Origin: Vicugna pacos
Lineage: Eukaryota > Chordata > Mammalia > Artiodactyla > Camelidae
Direction of reading: 5' to 3'
Length of the DNA stretch: 64,000 nucleotides
Assembly (NCBI RefSeq): GCF_048564905.1
Contig: NC_133019.1
Coordinates: 16,720,501-16,784,500, forward strand
Each line of letters begins with the position of its first letter. The stretch's first letter is position 1. Shown in pieces: positions 1 through 10,742 of this stretch. Made by a program: the position numbers and the translations under genes. The notes under the pieces were generated by a model. The model was not told where the DNA came from. It did no database searches and saw only the letters and a list, made by a program, of their open reading frames with translations.

Positions 1-90
1 TTTTCCTTGGTTAATGTGATATTCAGATTTGGAATTCTGTTAGTCCTACTCTCTCTCTCTCTCTTTTTTTTAAATTATTTTATTATTTTT

Positions 91-623
91 TAACTTTTTT
101 TTATTGAGTTATAGTCATTTTACAATGTTGTGTCAAATTCCAGTGTAGAGCACAATTTTTCAGTTATACATGAACATATATATATTCATTGTCACATTCT
201 TTTTTGCTGTGAGCTACCACAAGATCTTGTATGTATTTCCTTGCTATACAGTATAATCTTGTTTATCTATTCTACATATGCCTGTCAGTATCTACAAATT
301 TTGAACTCCCAGTCTATCCCTTCCCTCCCTCTCCCCCTTGGCAACCACAAGTTTATCACAAGTTTATAGTCTATGTCTATGAGTCCGTTTCTGTTTTGTA
401 TTTATGTTCTTTTTTTTTTTTTATTCCACATATGAGTGATCTCACATTGTATTTTTCTTTCTCTTTGTGGCTTACTTCACTTAGAATGACATTCTCCAGG
501 GACATCCATGTTGCTGCAAATGGCATTATGTTGTCATTTTTATGCATGAATAGTATTCCATTGTATACATATACCACAGCTTCTTTATCTAGTCATCTGT
601 TGATGGACATTTAGGCTGTTTCC
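91..623 (-). mobile_element. L1 LINE 3' end (5'-truncated)
   Basis: It begins with a poly-T run (the A tail on the other strand) and 'ttattgagttatagtcattt', the antisense of the cetartiodactyl L1 3' end, and runs into the ORF2 C-terminus. The minus strand at 377-577 encodes IMPFAATWMSLENVILSEVS and KEKYNVRSLICGI, the conserved C-terminal end of L1 ORF2p. The rest of the element is absent. Confidence 0.9.
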
Positions 624-2787
624 AGTCCTCCTCTCTCTTACTCTCAGTTTTGAGTAATGGGAACTCTGTTGCGTTTGCCATGGCTTTTGATGCTACTCTT
701 TTTAAAGTGTTACTTTTTTTCTCTTTTCATTGGAAAATCAATATGATAGCAAAAGTAAGAAAATTAAAATATTCATAATCCCATCATCCTCCCTCAGATG
801 GCTATTGTTAACACTCTGGAATATATTCGTCCACACATTTTCTTTCCAAATACACATTTTGTATTACTTTTTCTTTCTTTAATTTGCATTACGTCAGTAC
901 TGTGCATTAGAGAAGAAAGTTTGGAAAATCTGTAGACAAAGTGTAGCAAATGGGGGTGGGGTCAGCACAAGGAGGTGGGTAGTTTGGCCAGTTTAGGGTT
1001 CAGAGGGGGAAAAAAGGAATGCCTTTAGTCTGGGGTACGTTCTCCAATTTCCGTCCATCTCCGCCCTTCCTCTGATTCCTTTCTCTCAGCTAGTCTTCTT
1101 TTTTTTTTTTTGCCAGCCAGCCAATGAGCCTGTTTTATTTGGCCCCTGGGGGCATTTGAGTTGGTGACCACGAAGGGGGATGAGCTAGAGATCTTTTTGA
1201 TCAGATTAGCCAAGTCAGTAAACATTTTATGAGACAGTTTTTCATGAACATAAATGTAGTTTCTTCTGCCTTAATCTTTGAAGGTCTTAGAGCATTCTGT
1301 ATGTGTGATTGTCTTGGAGCTCTGCTTTGAAGCAGGTTAATATTATCTCTGTCTGTGTCTCTTAGCAATTTAAAACATGCCCATCCTTCTTCTGTGCCAC
1401 TTTGCCAATAGAACCAACAAATTGAATGAGCATATTTAAAGGAAGTATATGAATGAAATTTAATTGGGCCTCCTGGGATTTGGGGAATATTGTCCTTTTA
1501 GATGGCAGTGATAGGTTAAAAATAAACTATTTTGTTCAGTGAATTGAATTTACAAACTGCATGGCTAGAGAATAATTGCTAAGTGAAGGAATTTTAAAAG
1601 GCTCCTTTATGAGGCTGTAAGGTCCCCAAGGATATGAGAAGAAGCTGTAACTTTAATCTTTTGCCTCTAGATGTCTCTCTTTAGCTAGGAGGGTTGGCAT
1701 GTTTTTAATGGCCCCTTGTTTTAGTTTACTTGTAGAATTGTTTTGGATTCTACAAGACAGTAGAAGGGGGGCTATGCTCCTAGAACCAGGTTGCACATTA
1801 GAAATTGACTTATATGGAACCTATTGTAAACAGAATATCCATTATATATGGGTGAATAAATTGTGTTAATTTGAGTTTAATTTTGAAAAATTGGTTCTCT
1901 GCCTTTTAAATGAGTTCTTGCATATTGATACTCTGACTGCTGATTTATAAAGCTTTGTATGAAAGTATGTGAAAGTTACATGGTTTTTGTAGCTTGATGA
2001 GATTTTTACATCTCAAAATAAGCAGATTGGTAGAGAGAGTAGGAGAGAAAGAATAAATTCTGACTGAAGGTTATGTTTCTAGTTTAGCAGTAGGTAGGTC
2101 AGGGACCCCTGTGGTAGGTTTTGGGATCCAGCAGAGCAGTGGCCAGTCTCTCCCTGGATGTTGGCATCTACTATTCATTTCAGCCAGTGTTTTACTGGGA
2201 GGAGTCTTTGGGGCTCCGTTCTGCCTGCTTTAATGAACCCAGGTTAGGGTTTTGCTATTTCGGATGTGCAGGAACTGATCACTTTCCTAGTGACAGAAAA
2301 GGCTTTGTTGGCCAGAGGGAATCGCCCATCATCCTGGGCATCAGCAGGACTGGTGCAGTGCTGTGGTCAGCCAGACTGTAGGAGCTGTTCCTTGATGGTA
2401 GACTTCTTGCAGTTTTACCTCATCTTTGAATCTGACAATTTTTCAGGGGTGTCTGATTTCCATGGTAACTGCTTTTTGCTTTAGCAGGCTTGCAGAGAAT
2501 ACTTCTTCAATCTTAGGAGTAGGTAGTCTTTGTGTATTCGAAGCCTTCAGTAAAGATTTCTCATGAGTGTATGAAAGAGTGAACAAATTCTGGGGTATCC
2601 GTCAGATGACCTCAGTGCCCTGATCACTACTGTGTCCTAGGACTGTTTTGTTTGGACCTGTTATGGTGTGCTAGTTGGGATTATCTTGATACCAAATAAG
2701 AATAATAGAGATAAAAGTTATACTTTACCATTGTCAGCTAATTTTATCGTAATTGTTGAGTCCATTCAGTAAATATCAAAGACTTAT

Positions 2788-2845
2788 CTTTTTTTTTCAA
2801 TTGAAGTTACAGTGCGTCAATTGCTGGTGTACAGCATAATGTCCC
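2788..2845 (-). repeat. L1 3' tail fragment
   Basis: A poly-T run followed by 'caattgaagttacagtgcgt' and 'tggtgtacagcataatg', a diverged copy of the antisense L1 3' end. Confidence 0.7.
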
Positions 2846-3120
2846 ATCAGAGACAGATGCTCTGATGCTGTAAAACTGTCAAACAGTGAGACAGTATGTC
2901 TTTTGTCATGCAGGCTTCAGCTCTTTCACTTGTATGGCATTATTTCACTTTTTGGCATTATTTTGACTGTTTTGTAAGTGTCACCTACTTCAGATGCCTC
3001 ATTAGCTTTGGTAGGCACATAGTTTTTTATCTGAAAATTAAAAATGCATTGTGCTGATGGTTTTTGCATACCTCTCTTAGTGCTGTTTCTTACATATAAG
3101 CCTATAAATATTTTTTTAAT

Positions 3121-3251
3121 TACTTTTTTTTTTGCAGGGGGGAGGTAATTAGATTGGTTTACTTATTTATTTTCAGAAGAGGTACTGGGGAATGAACCCA
3201 GGACCTCATGCATGCTAAGCAAGTGCTCTACCACTGAGCTATACCCTCTCT
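3121..3251 (-). mobile_element. Camelid-type tRNA-derived SINE
   Basis: On the minus strand it reads GGGTATAGCTCAGTGGTAG (A box) and then GGTTCATTCC (B-box-like), followed by AAATAAATA, CTAATTACCTCC and an A tail. It is flanked by a 20 bp target-site duplication, 3101-3120 and 3252-3271 (18 of 20 identical), which marks a clean retroposition. Confidence 0.9.
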
Positions 3252-3444
3252 CCTATAAATACTTCTTTAATGAATGGATAAATGACTTCAGTTAAAGAAA
3301 CACTGAATACATTGCTTTTGAGCATTTATCATATGTCCCCATAGAATTTGCTGTCTGATGGTAAGGCTGCAGACATATGAGTAGATACAGTCCAGTGTCT
3401 TCTGTGCTACAGTGTGGGAATCATAGGACAGACAGTGTGGGAAT

Positions 3445-3560
3445 CATAGGAGTAAGTCCGTCTCTTGGTATTGGGAAAGACTTCTGGGAGGTGGCAGTCC
3501 TTGAGGTGAGCCTGGAAGGAAGAGTAGGAGTTTGCCAGGTGCATCGCAGAAAAACAGACT
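3445..3560 (+). repeat. L2-like fragment
   Basis: Reads like the L2 3' region ('gacttctgggaggtggcagt ... cttgaggtgagcctggaagg'). Short and diverged. Confidence 0.45.
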
Positions 3561-3709
3561 GTCACAGGCTGCTGAGACAAAGAGATTGAATATTGAGTTC
3601 TTTTTTAAAAACCTAAAGTAGTTTTACAGCATTAGCCGAATTTTAGGTAGGAACTGCACAGGCACGAGCAAGATCATTTCAACCTCTCCATTGTGATTGT
3701 AAAAATATA

Positions 3710-4199
3710 CAGATGGCCCCCGACTTACGACAATTCGACTTAACAATTTTTTGACTTAACGATGGTGTGAAAGCGGTACACATTCAGTAGGAACTAGACT
3801 TCACATTTAGAATTTTGATCTTTTTCCAGGCTGTTGGTACGTGGTGTGATGTCTCTCGTGCTGGGCCAGGGGCAGCTCCCAGTCAGCCACTCTGTCACCA
3901 GGGTAAACAACAGAAATACAACCACCATTCTGGACCCACATGACAATTCTATTTTTCATTTTCAGTACAGTAGCCGATGAATTATATGAGACAGCACTGT
4001 ATCATAAAACAGACTTTGTGTTAGGTGATTTTGCCCAACTATGGGCTAATGTAAGTGTTCTGAGCAAGTGTGAGGTAGGCTAGGCTAAGCTATGATGTTC
4101 TATAGGTTAGGTGTATTAAATGCATTTTTGACTTACAACATTTTTAGTTTACAATGGGTTTATCAGGACAAAACCTCATCGTAATTCGAGGAAGATCTG
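3710..4199 (+). mobile_element. Tigger-like (pogo/Tc1-mariner) nonautonomous DNA transposon
   Basis: 490 bp element with terminal inverted repeats: left CAGATGGCCCCCGACTTACG, right (reverse complement) CAGATCTTCCTCGAATTACG. It is flanked by TA dinucleotides at 3708-3709 and 4200-4201, the expected TA duplication. No transposase-length ORF. The interior ('taggctaggctaagctatga') matches a widespread mammalian Tigger-type MITE as I recall it; the subfamily is not named. Confidence 0.85.
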
Positions 4200-6557
4200 T
4201 AAATATTTATTCTCTCTATTGTTCCCGGTTTTCAAGGGGCCCATTCTATATTTTCTTGGCCAGAAAACATATATTAATGACGCACTGCAGACCTGAGCTG
4301 ACTCTTGTCTTCTGAAGCCAGGGGAAGGAAATAGTTTTTCACAACTATTAGCTGGACGAGGTAAAGAGTACTTGGCACTTAGGAAGTTTAGAGTTGTGTA
4401 GACATAAAACTGCAAAGTCGTAGGCGAAACTTCTCTACAGGTCAGAGATCAAGAGGTGAAATTTAGTGTTGCAAAAACGAAAGTCACTGGTCTTGGCACT
4501 GATTTTGCCTCTTACCCTTGTAACATTTCGAGTTGTCTGGTGTTGAGGTTAAGTGTTTTTGTGTGGCGAGCGAACAGCAGCTCTCTGATGAGGAGTACAC
4601 AGTCCCGGGGAAGGTACAGGAGGACAGGTGTGAGAAAAAATGCTCTTCCCTCAAAAGTAACAGCAGGTCTGCTCAGGGATGTGATCCCTGCCTGTTTGTG
4701 TGTTTTATTAACACTTGTCAGATCACTAGACAGGAAATTTCAGGAGGTTAAGGCTAATGCCTTCTATTAAAAGGCCCACAGTTTTCCACTCTTGCAGCAA
4801 CAGAGGACGAAGCCCAGAGGAGTCTTTTGATGCCTTCCTAGGGCTGACTGCCAGCCGGAACTGTTCTAAGGCCTTCCCTCTTTTGTTAATCATTTCTCTT
4901 GAACCTTGATGGCTTTTCCCTCTTGGTGGTGCAAATTTGACTTTTATAAGGATGACTTACTATAATTTGGTTCCTAGAGTTCTATAAAATTATAGGACTA
5001 GAAAATGGTTCCCCTTCATTCAGCCTATGGAACAGTAAACATTATCCCTTCTTTTAGCATCTTTCAAAGCTCCCTTTAGCTCATTTGGATGAGAGGAATT
5101 GAGGCACTTTCCATAAAGAGGGAGGTAGGTGAGTCACTCGCTGCGAAGACCCGGCTTCCAGACTCTTCTTAGATTTTGCACCAGTTACATGCTTAGCTTG
5201 TCATTCTGACATATTTTTCTACATAGTTCAGCTTTGATACTTTCTGAGAGCAGCATTTAATATCTCCCTGGGAAGAGATAAAAAATTTTACTCCTTTTCC
5301 TTTCTAAGGGAAATGCCTCATCAAGTAGGGGAGGACACTGACTAACCGAAGTCACAATTTTTGTCCCCTTTCGCCCTTGTTTTTAAGACTGTTGTCACTT
5401 TGAACCTTCCTGACTCTTGGCTTATCCCCCAGTTTTTGCCCCATCCTTCAGGGAAGTAGCAGTCTATTATGAAATGTTCACAGCCTAGCTATGAACTTGA
5501 TCCTAATACATAAAAATAAGTGAGTTTGCCAACATTAAGATTTTGGCTCCACGTCTCTGAGTATAGTATACCTCTGTAAAAAGATAGTCAGCCCGAACAG
5601 AAGGGCATAGTAAGTTGTGGTAAAGACAGAAGAACACTAAAGTGCTTTCCTGAAAAAATAATGTGTATTTGCAAGGGCCAAAGAGAATGAGGCTCTTTTC
5701 TGTTGATGTTTAGCATTTGAAATAGATGGTATAAAAGGTGACTCGCCCCTGGTTTTCACTAGTCACTCGGGTTTTTCTTCTGAGGCTCAGATTTTCAGAA
5801 TTTTGTAAAGAAAAAATGGGGGGTTAAGGTTGACAGCACTGCCCCCACACTGGCGATCAGGAGAGGATTGTGCAAAAAATGTACTCTTCTCTGGAAACTG
5901 GACTCCTACAGAACTCAATTTAGGGAATGTATTATAAAATAGTCATTGAAATCCAGAGAAGACATATATTTCTGTTTTGAAAATAAAGCCATCCATTAGT
6001 TTTCTGTAACCCAAAAGGGTATTTGTAAAGACTATAAGACACTAATGTCTCTAATGAACTTGGCCTGGAACAGAACCTCTGTTCCTGAACAGCCCCTGTC
6101 ATTGTATTTAGACAGGAAGGAAAGAGCTTTCCCGAAAGGTGACACACAATTGAACTTGAGGCCTTGCTAGGGTACTCCCCTTCCCCTTACTCCTCCCCTA
6201 AATGTTTCTCGCATTATGGGTTTGGTTTCTAATCTTATTTTGCTGTGCAAGCTGCAAAAATGTCAGACTTTTCTGACTGTTCCTCTGCCTTCTGATTACC
6301 CTTTTAAGCAATGCTGATTGCAGGAAATTGCTGTGGTGCAAGGCGGGTGTCACAACACACAGTGATTAGAACCCGCATGTGTCATTCACGGCCTGATTGA
6401 AGTAATCACATGGAGGGGAAGAGCAGATGAGAAACCTGCTAAGTATGCAGAGGGGGCTGTTTCTCATCATTTGAGTTTAAGGGTTTGGAGTTAAAGAATC
6501 AAAACTTGTGTGAGTAAGCCTTATGTTTTCAGTCATTTTTCTTTCTTTCTTTTCTGC

Positions 6558-6626
6558 TTTTTTATTGAAGTATAGTCAGTTTACAATATCGTGGCAATTT
6601 CTGGGGTACAGCATGATGTTTCAGTC
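6558..6626 (-). repeat. L1 3' tail fragment
   Basis: 'tttttattgaagtatagtca' followed by 'tctggggtacagcatgatgt', an antisense L1 3' end cut short after about 70 bp. Confidence 0.8.
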
Positions 6627-6829
6627 TGAATCGACAAAACTTCTGAGCAGGGTCTGGGTCTCTGAACATTGTTTTCCTAGGGAAAACAAGTTGTTGCTTT
6701 TTACTGAACCCAGGTGCCCCATATGCACACTGTGGAATAGTGGTTGAGCATGTCAAGAAAGATACTAGAATGTAAATAGGATAAACATATGGCAAGAAAA
6801 TGAGGAAAGCCCTAAGAGCTCAGTCCTGC

Positions 6830-7520
6830 AAGGCTGCACCCCCCCGCCCCCACGCCCCACTTTCGATGCCAGTTGAAAATCTAGGTTGTCCTCGGGGCTT
6901 CTGACTGACCAGCTATGGATTGGAAATTCCAGCAACCGCCACCTTGGGTTCAATTAGTTTGCTAGAGTGGCTCCCAGAACTCAGAGAAGCATTTATTTAC
7001 ATTTACCAGTTTATCATAAAGGATATTTAAAGGATACAAGTGGATACCAGATGGAAGAGATGCATAGGGCAAGGTGTGTGGGAAGGGCTCAGGGTTTGCT
7101 CTCTGGGTGTGCCACAGCCCTCATGTGCTCCTCTACCTGTTCACCAACCCAGAAGCTCTCTGAACCCTGTCCTTTTGGGGTTTTGTGGGGCTTCATTACG
7201 TGAGCATCATTGGCCACTGGTGATGCAACTGTATTGGCCAGTCTCTCTCCCCTGGAGGTTGGAGTCTGGGAGTGGGCAGGGGTTAAGGGATGACAGGACT
7301 GAAATTTCCAGTCCTCCGATCCTGAAGCTGGTTTCCATAGCAACTAGTCCCCATCCTTAGGTTACCTAGGGGCTTTCCAAAGTCTCCTGATTAACATAAC
7401 AAAAGATGCCTTCATCACTCTCATCACTTAAGAAATTACAAGGGTAATTTTAGGAGCTCTGTACTAGGAATGGGGGTGAAGACCAAACATACATTTCTTG
7501 TTATGAATCACAGTATCAGC
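6830..7520 (+). repeat. Old LTR-like interspersed repeat, copy 1
   Basis: Shares an ordered series of segments with 40437-41356: 'ttgggttcaattagtttgct', 'cagaactcagagaagc', 'accagtttatcataaa', 'catagggcaaggt', and an end reading 'cttgttatgaatcacagtat'. Length and ends suit an old solo LTR, but I cannot name the family. A strongly C-rich run lies at 6840-6860. Confidence 0.5.
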
Positions 7521-7858
7521 ACTAAGCTGTTTATATGATTTGGTTGTTCTGGAAAGTATTAGTCTCATTTGGGCAGGGCAGTTTGGGCTAGACACTGTGG
7601 TCAGTATAGAAAATGCAGCTAAATGCTTGAGACTTGGTTTCTTTCTAAAGCATTTCGACCAAACCCATTGTCTTCCTGCCTTCTGTTCTCGTGCTTCCTG
7701 TGTGTGGCTGAGCACGGAAGGGGAGTGGGCTTGTGGCTGCCGTTCACGGGAGGCCTTGGACCATCAGCATCGCTTGAATAAAGAACATTATGAGTCAAGC
7801 CCTGTGATAGGCATTGGAGGCATCTACTAATGATTTCTTATCTCTTTGTCGCCCTCAG

Positions 7859-7981
7859 GCACAGAACCCTGGTATTTCTATTTAATTAATGGATTTCTGA
7901 ATTTTAATGTAGTGTTTGCTTTGGCTCTCCTGGTCTTACCACTGACTTCCCTTATGGAATACCTTCTGCAGAGGTTTCATG
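7859..7981 (+). CDS. ALG9: ALG9 coding exon A (about residues 299-339)
   Basis: 123 bp exon starting with two bases of a split glycine codon (acceptor CAG at 7856-7858) and ending with the first base of a valine codon before donor GTAAGT at 7982-7987. It encodes (G)TEPWYFYLINGFLNF, then a long hydrophobic stretch rich in V, A, L and P that reads as a transmembrane helix, and ends in a short basic/aromatic segment (LLQRFH). The peptide is essentially identical to recalled human ALG9; a valine replaces an alanine in NFNV(A/V)F. Reading on past the donor, the frame runs into a meaningless tail, which confirms the splice. Membrane-embedded part of the GT-C transferase. Confidence 0.97.
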
Positions 7982-10587
7982 GTAAGTGGCATGATGATGA
8001 TAGATTTGGGGGAAGAAAGAGAAGTAACAGTGTATACCAAGAGTCTACTTATTTTATTCTCCATTTTCTTTCTACGGAAATGGTTGGCTTATTGCATTTT
8101 CCATCTGTGTTTGTAGATTATTTAACCTATGTGAAGATTTCGTTAGTAATTGCAACAGAGGGAGGAGATTTATATTCCTTTAAATGAGAAGTCTGTATAA
8201 TTTACAGAACCACCTTGCGAGGCAAAACGTTTGTAAAATCTTGGGAGATAAGCCTATTTCAGTCTTCTGGTTTTGTTTTGTTTTGTTTTTTTAAAGAAGT
8301 GTGTGTTAACATGGTAGTTTGCTAAGCTAATCAGTGCTAGAGGCAAACTTTCTTTGGGAAATCACTTCAACCAAAAATTTGAAAACCAAACCGTGTAGAG
8401 ATTTCCCCCAAATCTGATGCTTGCTGTGTGTTGCCCAGTGCTTCCTCAAGTTGTCATGGCTCTCGATATACAGTGCCCATAGTTTCTTTTGTGGAAGACA
8501 GATTTGAGCAGAAATTCCTGTGAGCTGTGGAAAGAGATTTAATTTCAGACTTTGTAGTCTGATTTGGATGCCATATGATCCCTGCATACCAGTCCCCATC
8601 CTGCTTTCGTACTACGTACGGTTTATAAAGAGTTCACTGTGTTATAATAAGAGAACAGGAAAGCAGCCTTCAGGGTCACTTTTGTGTTGCTTTAGGACTT
8701 TTGTTTTAACATAACCATGATGCCATTATCCTAATAAAATTAACAGTGATTCCTTAATATCATCTTATACCCAGGTAATATTCAGATTCCTATATTGTCT
8801 GAAAAATAGCTTTCTACAGTTTTTTAAAAGCAGGATCTAAATAAACAAGAGGCATATACTGAATTTGAGGTTATGTTTCTTTGGTTTTTTTTAGAGATAT
8901 CCCCCCTCACCTTTTTTCTCCAAAAGTTTTCTGAAGAATCCAGGTCTTCCATCTTGCATAGTGTCCCACATTTGGATTCAGCTGTTTGTTCCCTTGAAGT
9001 ATTATCTCACTCCTCCATTCCTTGTAGTTCTTAAGGATCACTTTTTCTTTTTTGGAAAAGTAACTTTTTTTCTGACTATAAAAATAATTCATGCTCGTGG
9101 AAAATTTAGAAATGCTTGTGACATAAGTATAAAGACAGTAAAAATAAAATAAAAACAGTATATTGCTGTTATCCAAAGTATGAGTCCAATTTTGACTTAA
9201 GAATATGTAATGTACCCACGTGTCCATCTACTGGAAAATGAGTACTTTCTGGTTTTTCTTAATATTTTTGTATATTTTATAATAGAAAAAGTACTTTTTT
9301 AAAAGAAAAATTATTAAAAAATAAAAATAATAAAAGAGAAAACATAAAAAAATATAAGTAAGCAGAAAGGATATTTCCCATACATTTTATAGAGGACATT
9401 TCAAAAATTTAGGCCATTTTTAAAAATGTATTTGTTAGCCTTTAAGATACAGAAGAGGAAAAGATTGTTTACTCATAGAAGAATAGATTTTTTTTTATGA
9501 TTAAGAAAATTCCGACCTAGAATGTAAAGTTTAAATCTTACATTATAGCCTAAAATATCATGGTAAAATCTTAGAGTGAAAAGTTTGAAAGATAAACTTG
9601 TTATTGCAGCTCAGGAATTTTTACCCCCGAAGAGTTTCTGCGGAAGCACAGATAACTGAGGAACAGTAACCGAGGCATTGCTACTGTGGGGTCTTCAATG
9701 ACTGCCTGATCTTTTCATCTAAAGTTGGTCATTGTAGACATAATGGACACCAGGGGGCGCTGTCTGCCTACCATTGGCCTGTTTGCTTTGCTCATTATCA
9801 CTAATACAAGCGCAGTAGGGGATGCCTTCACTGTGGGTTGCAGGCTTATCTCTCAGTGTTCATATGCCTAACCACAGGAACTTTCCAGCAGGTGCTTGGG
9901 TCTTAGTGTTCATTAAATTCTTTTCATTCTTTCACATGCTTTAAGTACATCTTGGCTTTAATTTTGAGGTAGAGTGGGTGGGTATTGCAGGAGAGAAGAC
10001 TTGATCAGTAAGCTCCCTTTAAGAGTGTTTTTATATTTGCTTTGAAAGAAACTCTTTGTCATTTGTAGCTTGACAGAAACCAGTGATGGGTTTGAGAATC
10101 CAACTTTTTCCCCTCCCTTTGATCTTTAGCTATTTAAACAGGCTAATTGTTGTGTAAGTAAGAAGATTAATGTGTTAAGCAGAACATAGGAATCAAAACA
10201 CCCAAGAAATGAATTAATGTTATGCTTTTGGTTAATCTTAGGAAACTTCAGTCTTAGTAGCAGGACTCATTAGAGAGAGAAGGCTTTTTGTCCTTCATCC
10301 AGTGTAGAAATAATTAAAGTTACCTATTCACCTGACTTTCATTTGTATTCTAGCTAAATACAGTATTGTGCCTTTAAATGTTGGATCTCTTGGGAGAGCT
10401 AAGGGGTGTATCTCTCTTTCTACTTGACTCCTTTATTGCATCAGAGAAGATGTGAATACAGAAGTTGGAACGTTTTATGGGGGGCCCTAGAACATACTCC
10501 CAAGTTTGAGATCAAGAGAACGTTGAAACTAAACAGGATGTTTTGTTCTAATATGGTGAAAAGTGGATCTTTTTCTGTGTCTTACAG
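7982..10587 (+). other. ALG9: ALG9 intron (2.6 kb)
   Basis: Donor GTAAGT at 7982, acceptor TTACAG ending at 10587. Mostly unique sequence. About 9060-9360 is very A/T-rich and looks like the remains of an old interspersed repeat. A good CTCF-like motif lies at 9747-9763. I see no exon and no complete mobile element. Confidence 0.85.
9747..9763 (+). promoter_or_regulatory. Candidate CTCF-binding motif
   Basis: The sequence reads ACACCAGGGGGCGCTGT, matching the core of the vertebrate CTCF consensus (CCASYAGRKGGCRS) on the + strand, including the GGGGGCGC heart with an intact CpG. It lies in an ALG9 intron between two coding exons. Sequence alone cannot show occupancy. Confidence 0.5.
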
Positions 10588-10742
10588 TTCAGAATTTAGG
10601 CCACCCATATTGGCTTACCTTGGCTCCAATGTATATTTGGTTTATAATTTTCTTCATCCAGCCTCACAAAGAGGAGAGATTTCTTTTCCCTGTATATCCA
10701 CTTATCTGCCTTTGTGGCGCTGTGGCCCTTTCTGCACTTCAG
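10588..10742 (+). CDS. ALG9: ALG9 coding exon B (about residues 340-391)
   Basis: 155 bp exon. Its first two bases complete a valine codon and it ends on a codon boundary with CAG before donor GTGAGT at 10743-10748. It encodes VQNLGHPYWLTLAPMYIWF, continuing through a hydrophobic helix to IQPHKEERFLFPVYPLI and a second hydrophobic stretch (CLCGAVALSALQ). The HKEERFLFPVYP segment is a hallmark of GT22 mannosyltransferases (ALG9, ALG12, PIGB relatives), so this exon alone identifies the family. Two transmembrane helices are expected. The peptide matches recalled human ALG9 throughout. Confidence 0.98.

Larger units (their letters stand above)
1..7858 (+). other. ALG9: ALG9 intron (5' end outside window)
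   Basis: No exon is visible in this stretch. The acceptor at its end is a pyrimidine-rich tract followed by CAG at 7856-7858. Recognisable content is an L1 3' end at the start, short L1 tails near 2790 and 6558, one SINE at 3121-3251, an L2-like scrap near 3445-3560, a Tigger-like element at 3710-4199 and an LTR-like repeat at about 6830-7520. About 720-880 looks like an old, unassigned interspersed repeat. I see nothing I can name in about 880-2787, 4200-6557 and 7521-7858. Confidence 0.85.

Noticed and set aside
377-577. 66-codon minus-strand frame that looks protein-like
   Set aside because: It is the C-terminal end of L1 ORF2 in a 5'-truncated LINE, not a host gene. The same applies to 41739-41921.
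7846-8187. 113-codon frame starting with ATG just before exon A
   Set aside because: The true coding part is 7859-7981 only. The ATG arises in a frame reading through the acceptor, and the tail after 7981 is intron.
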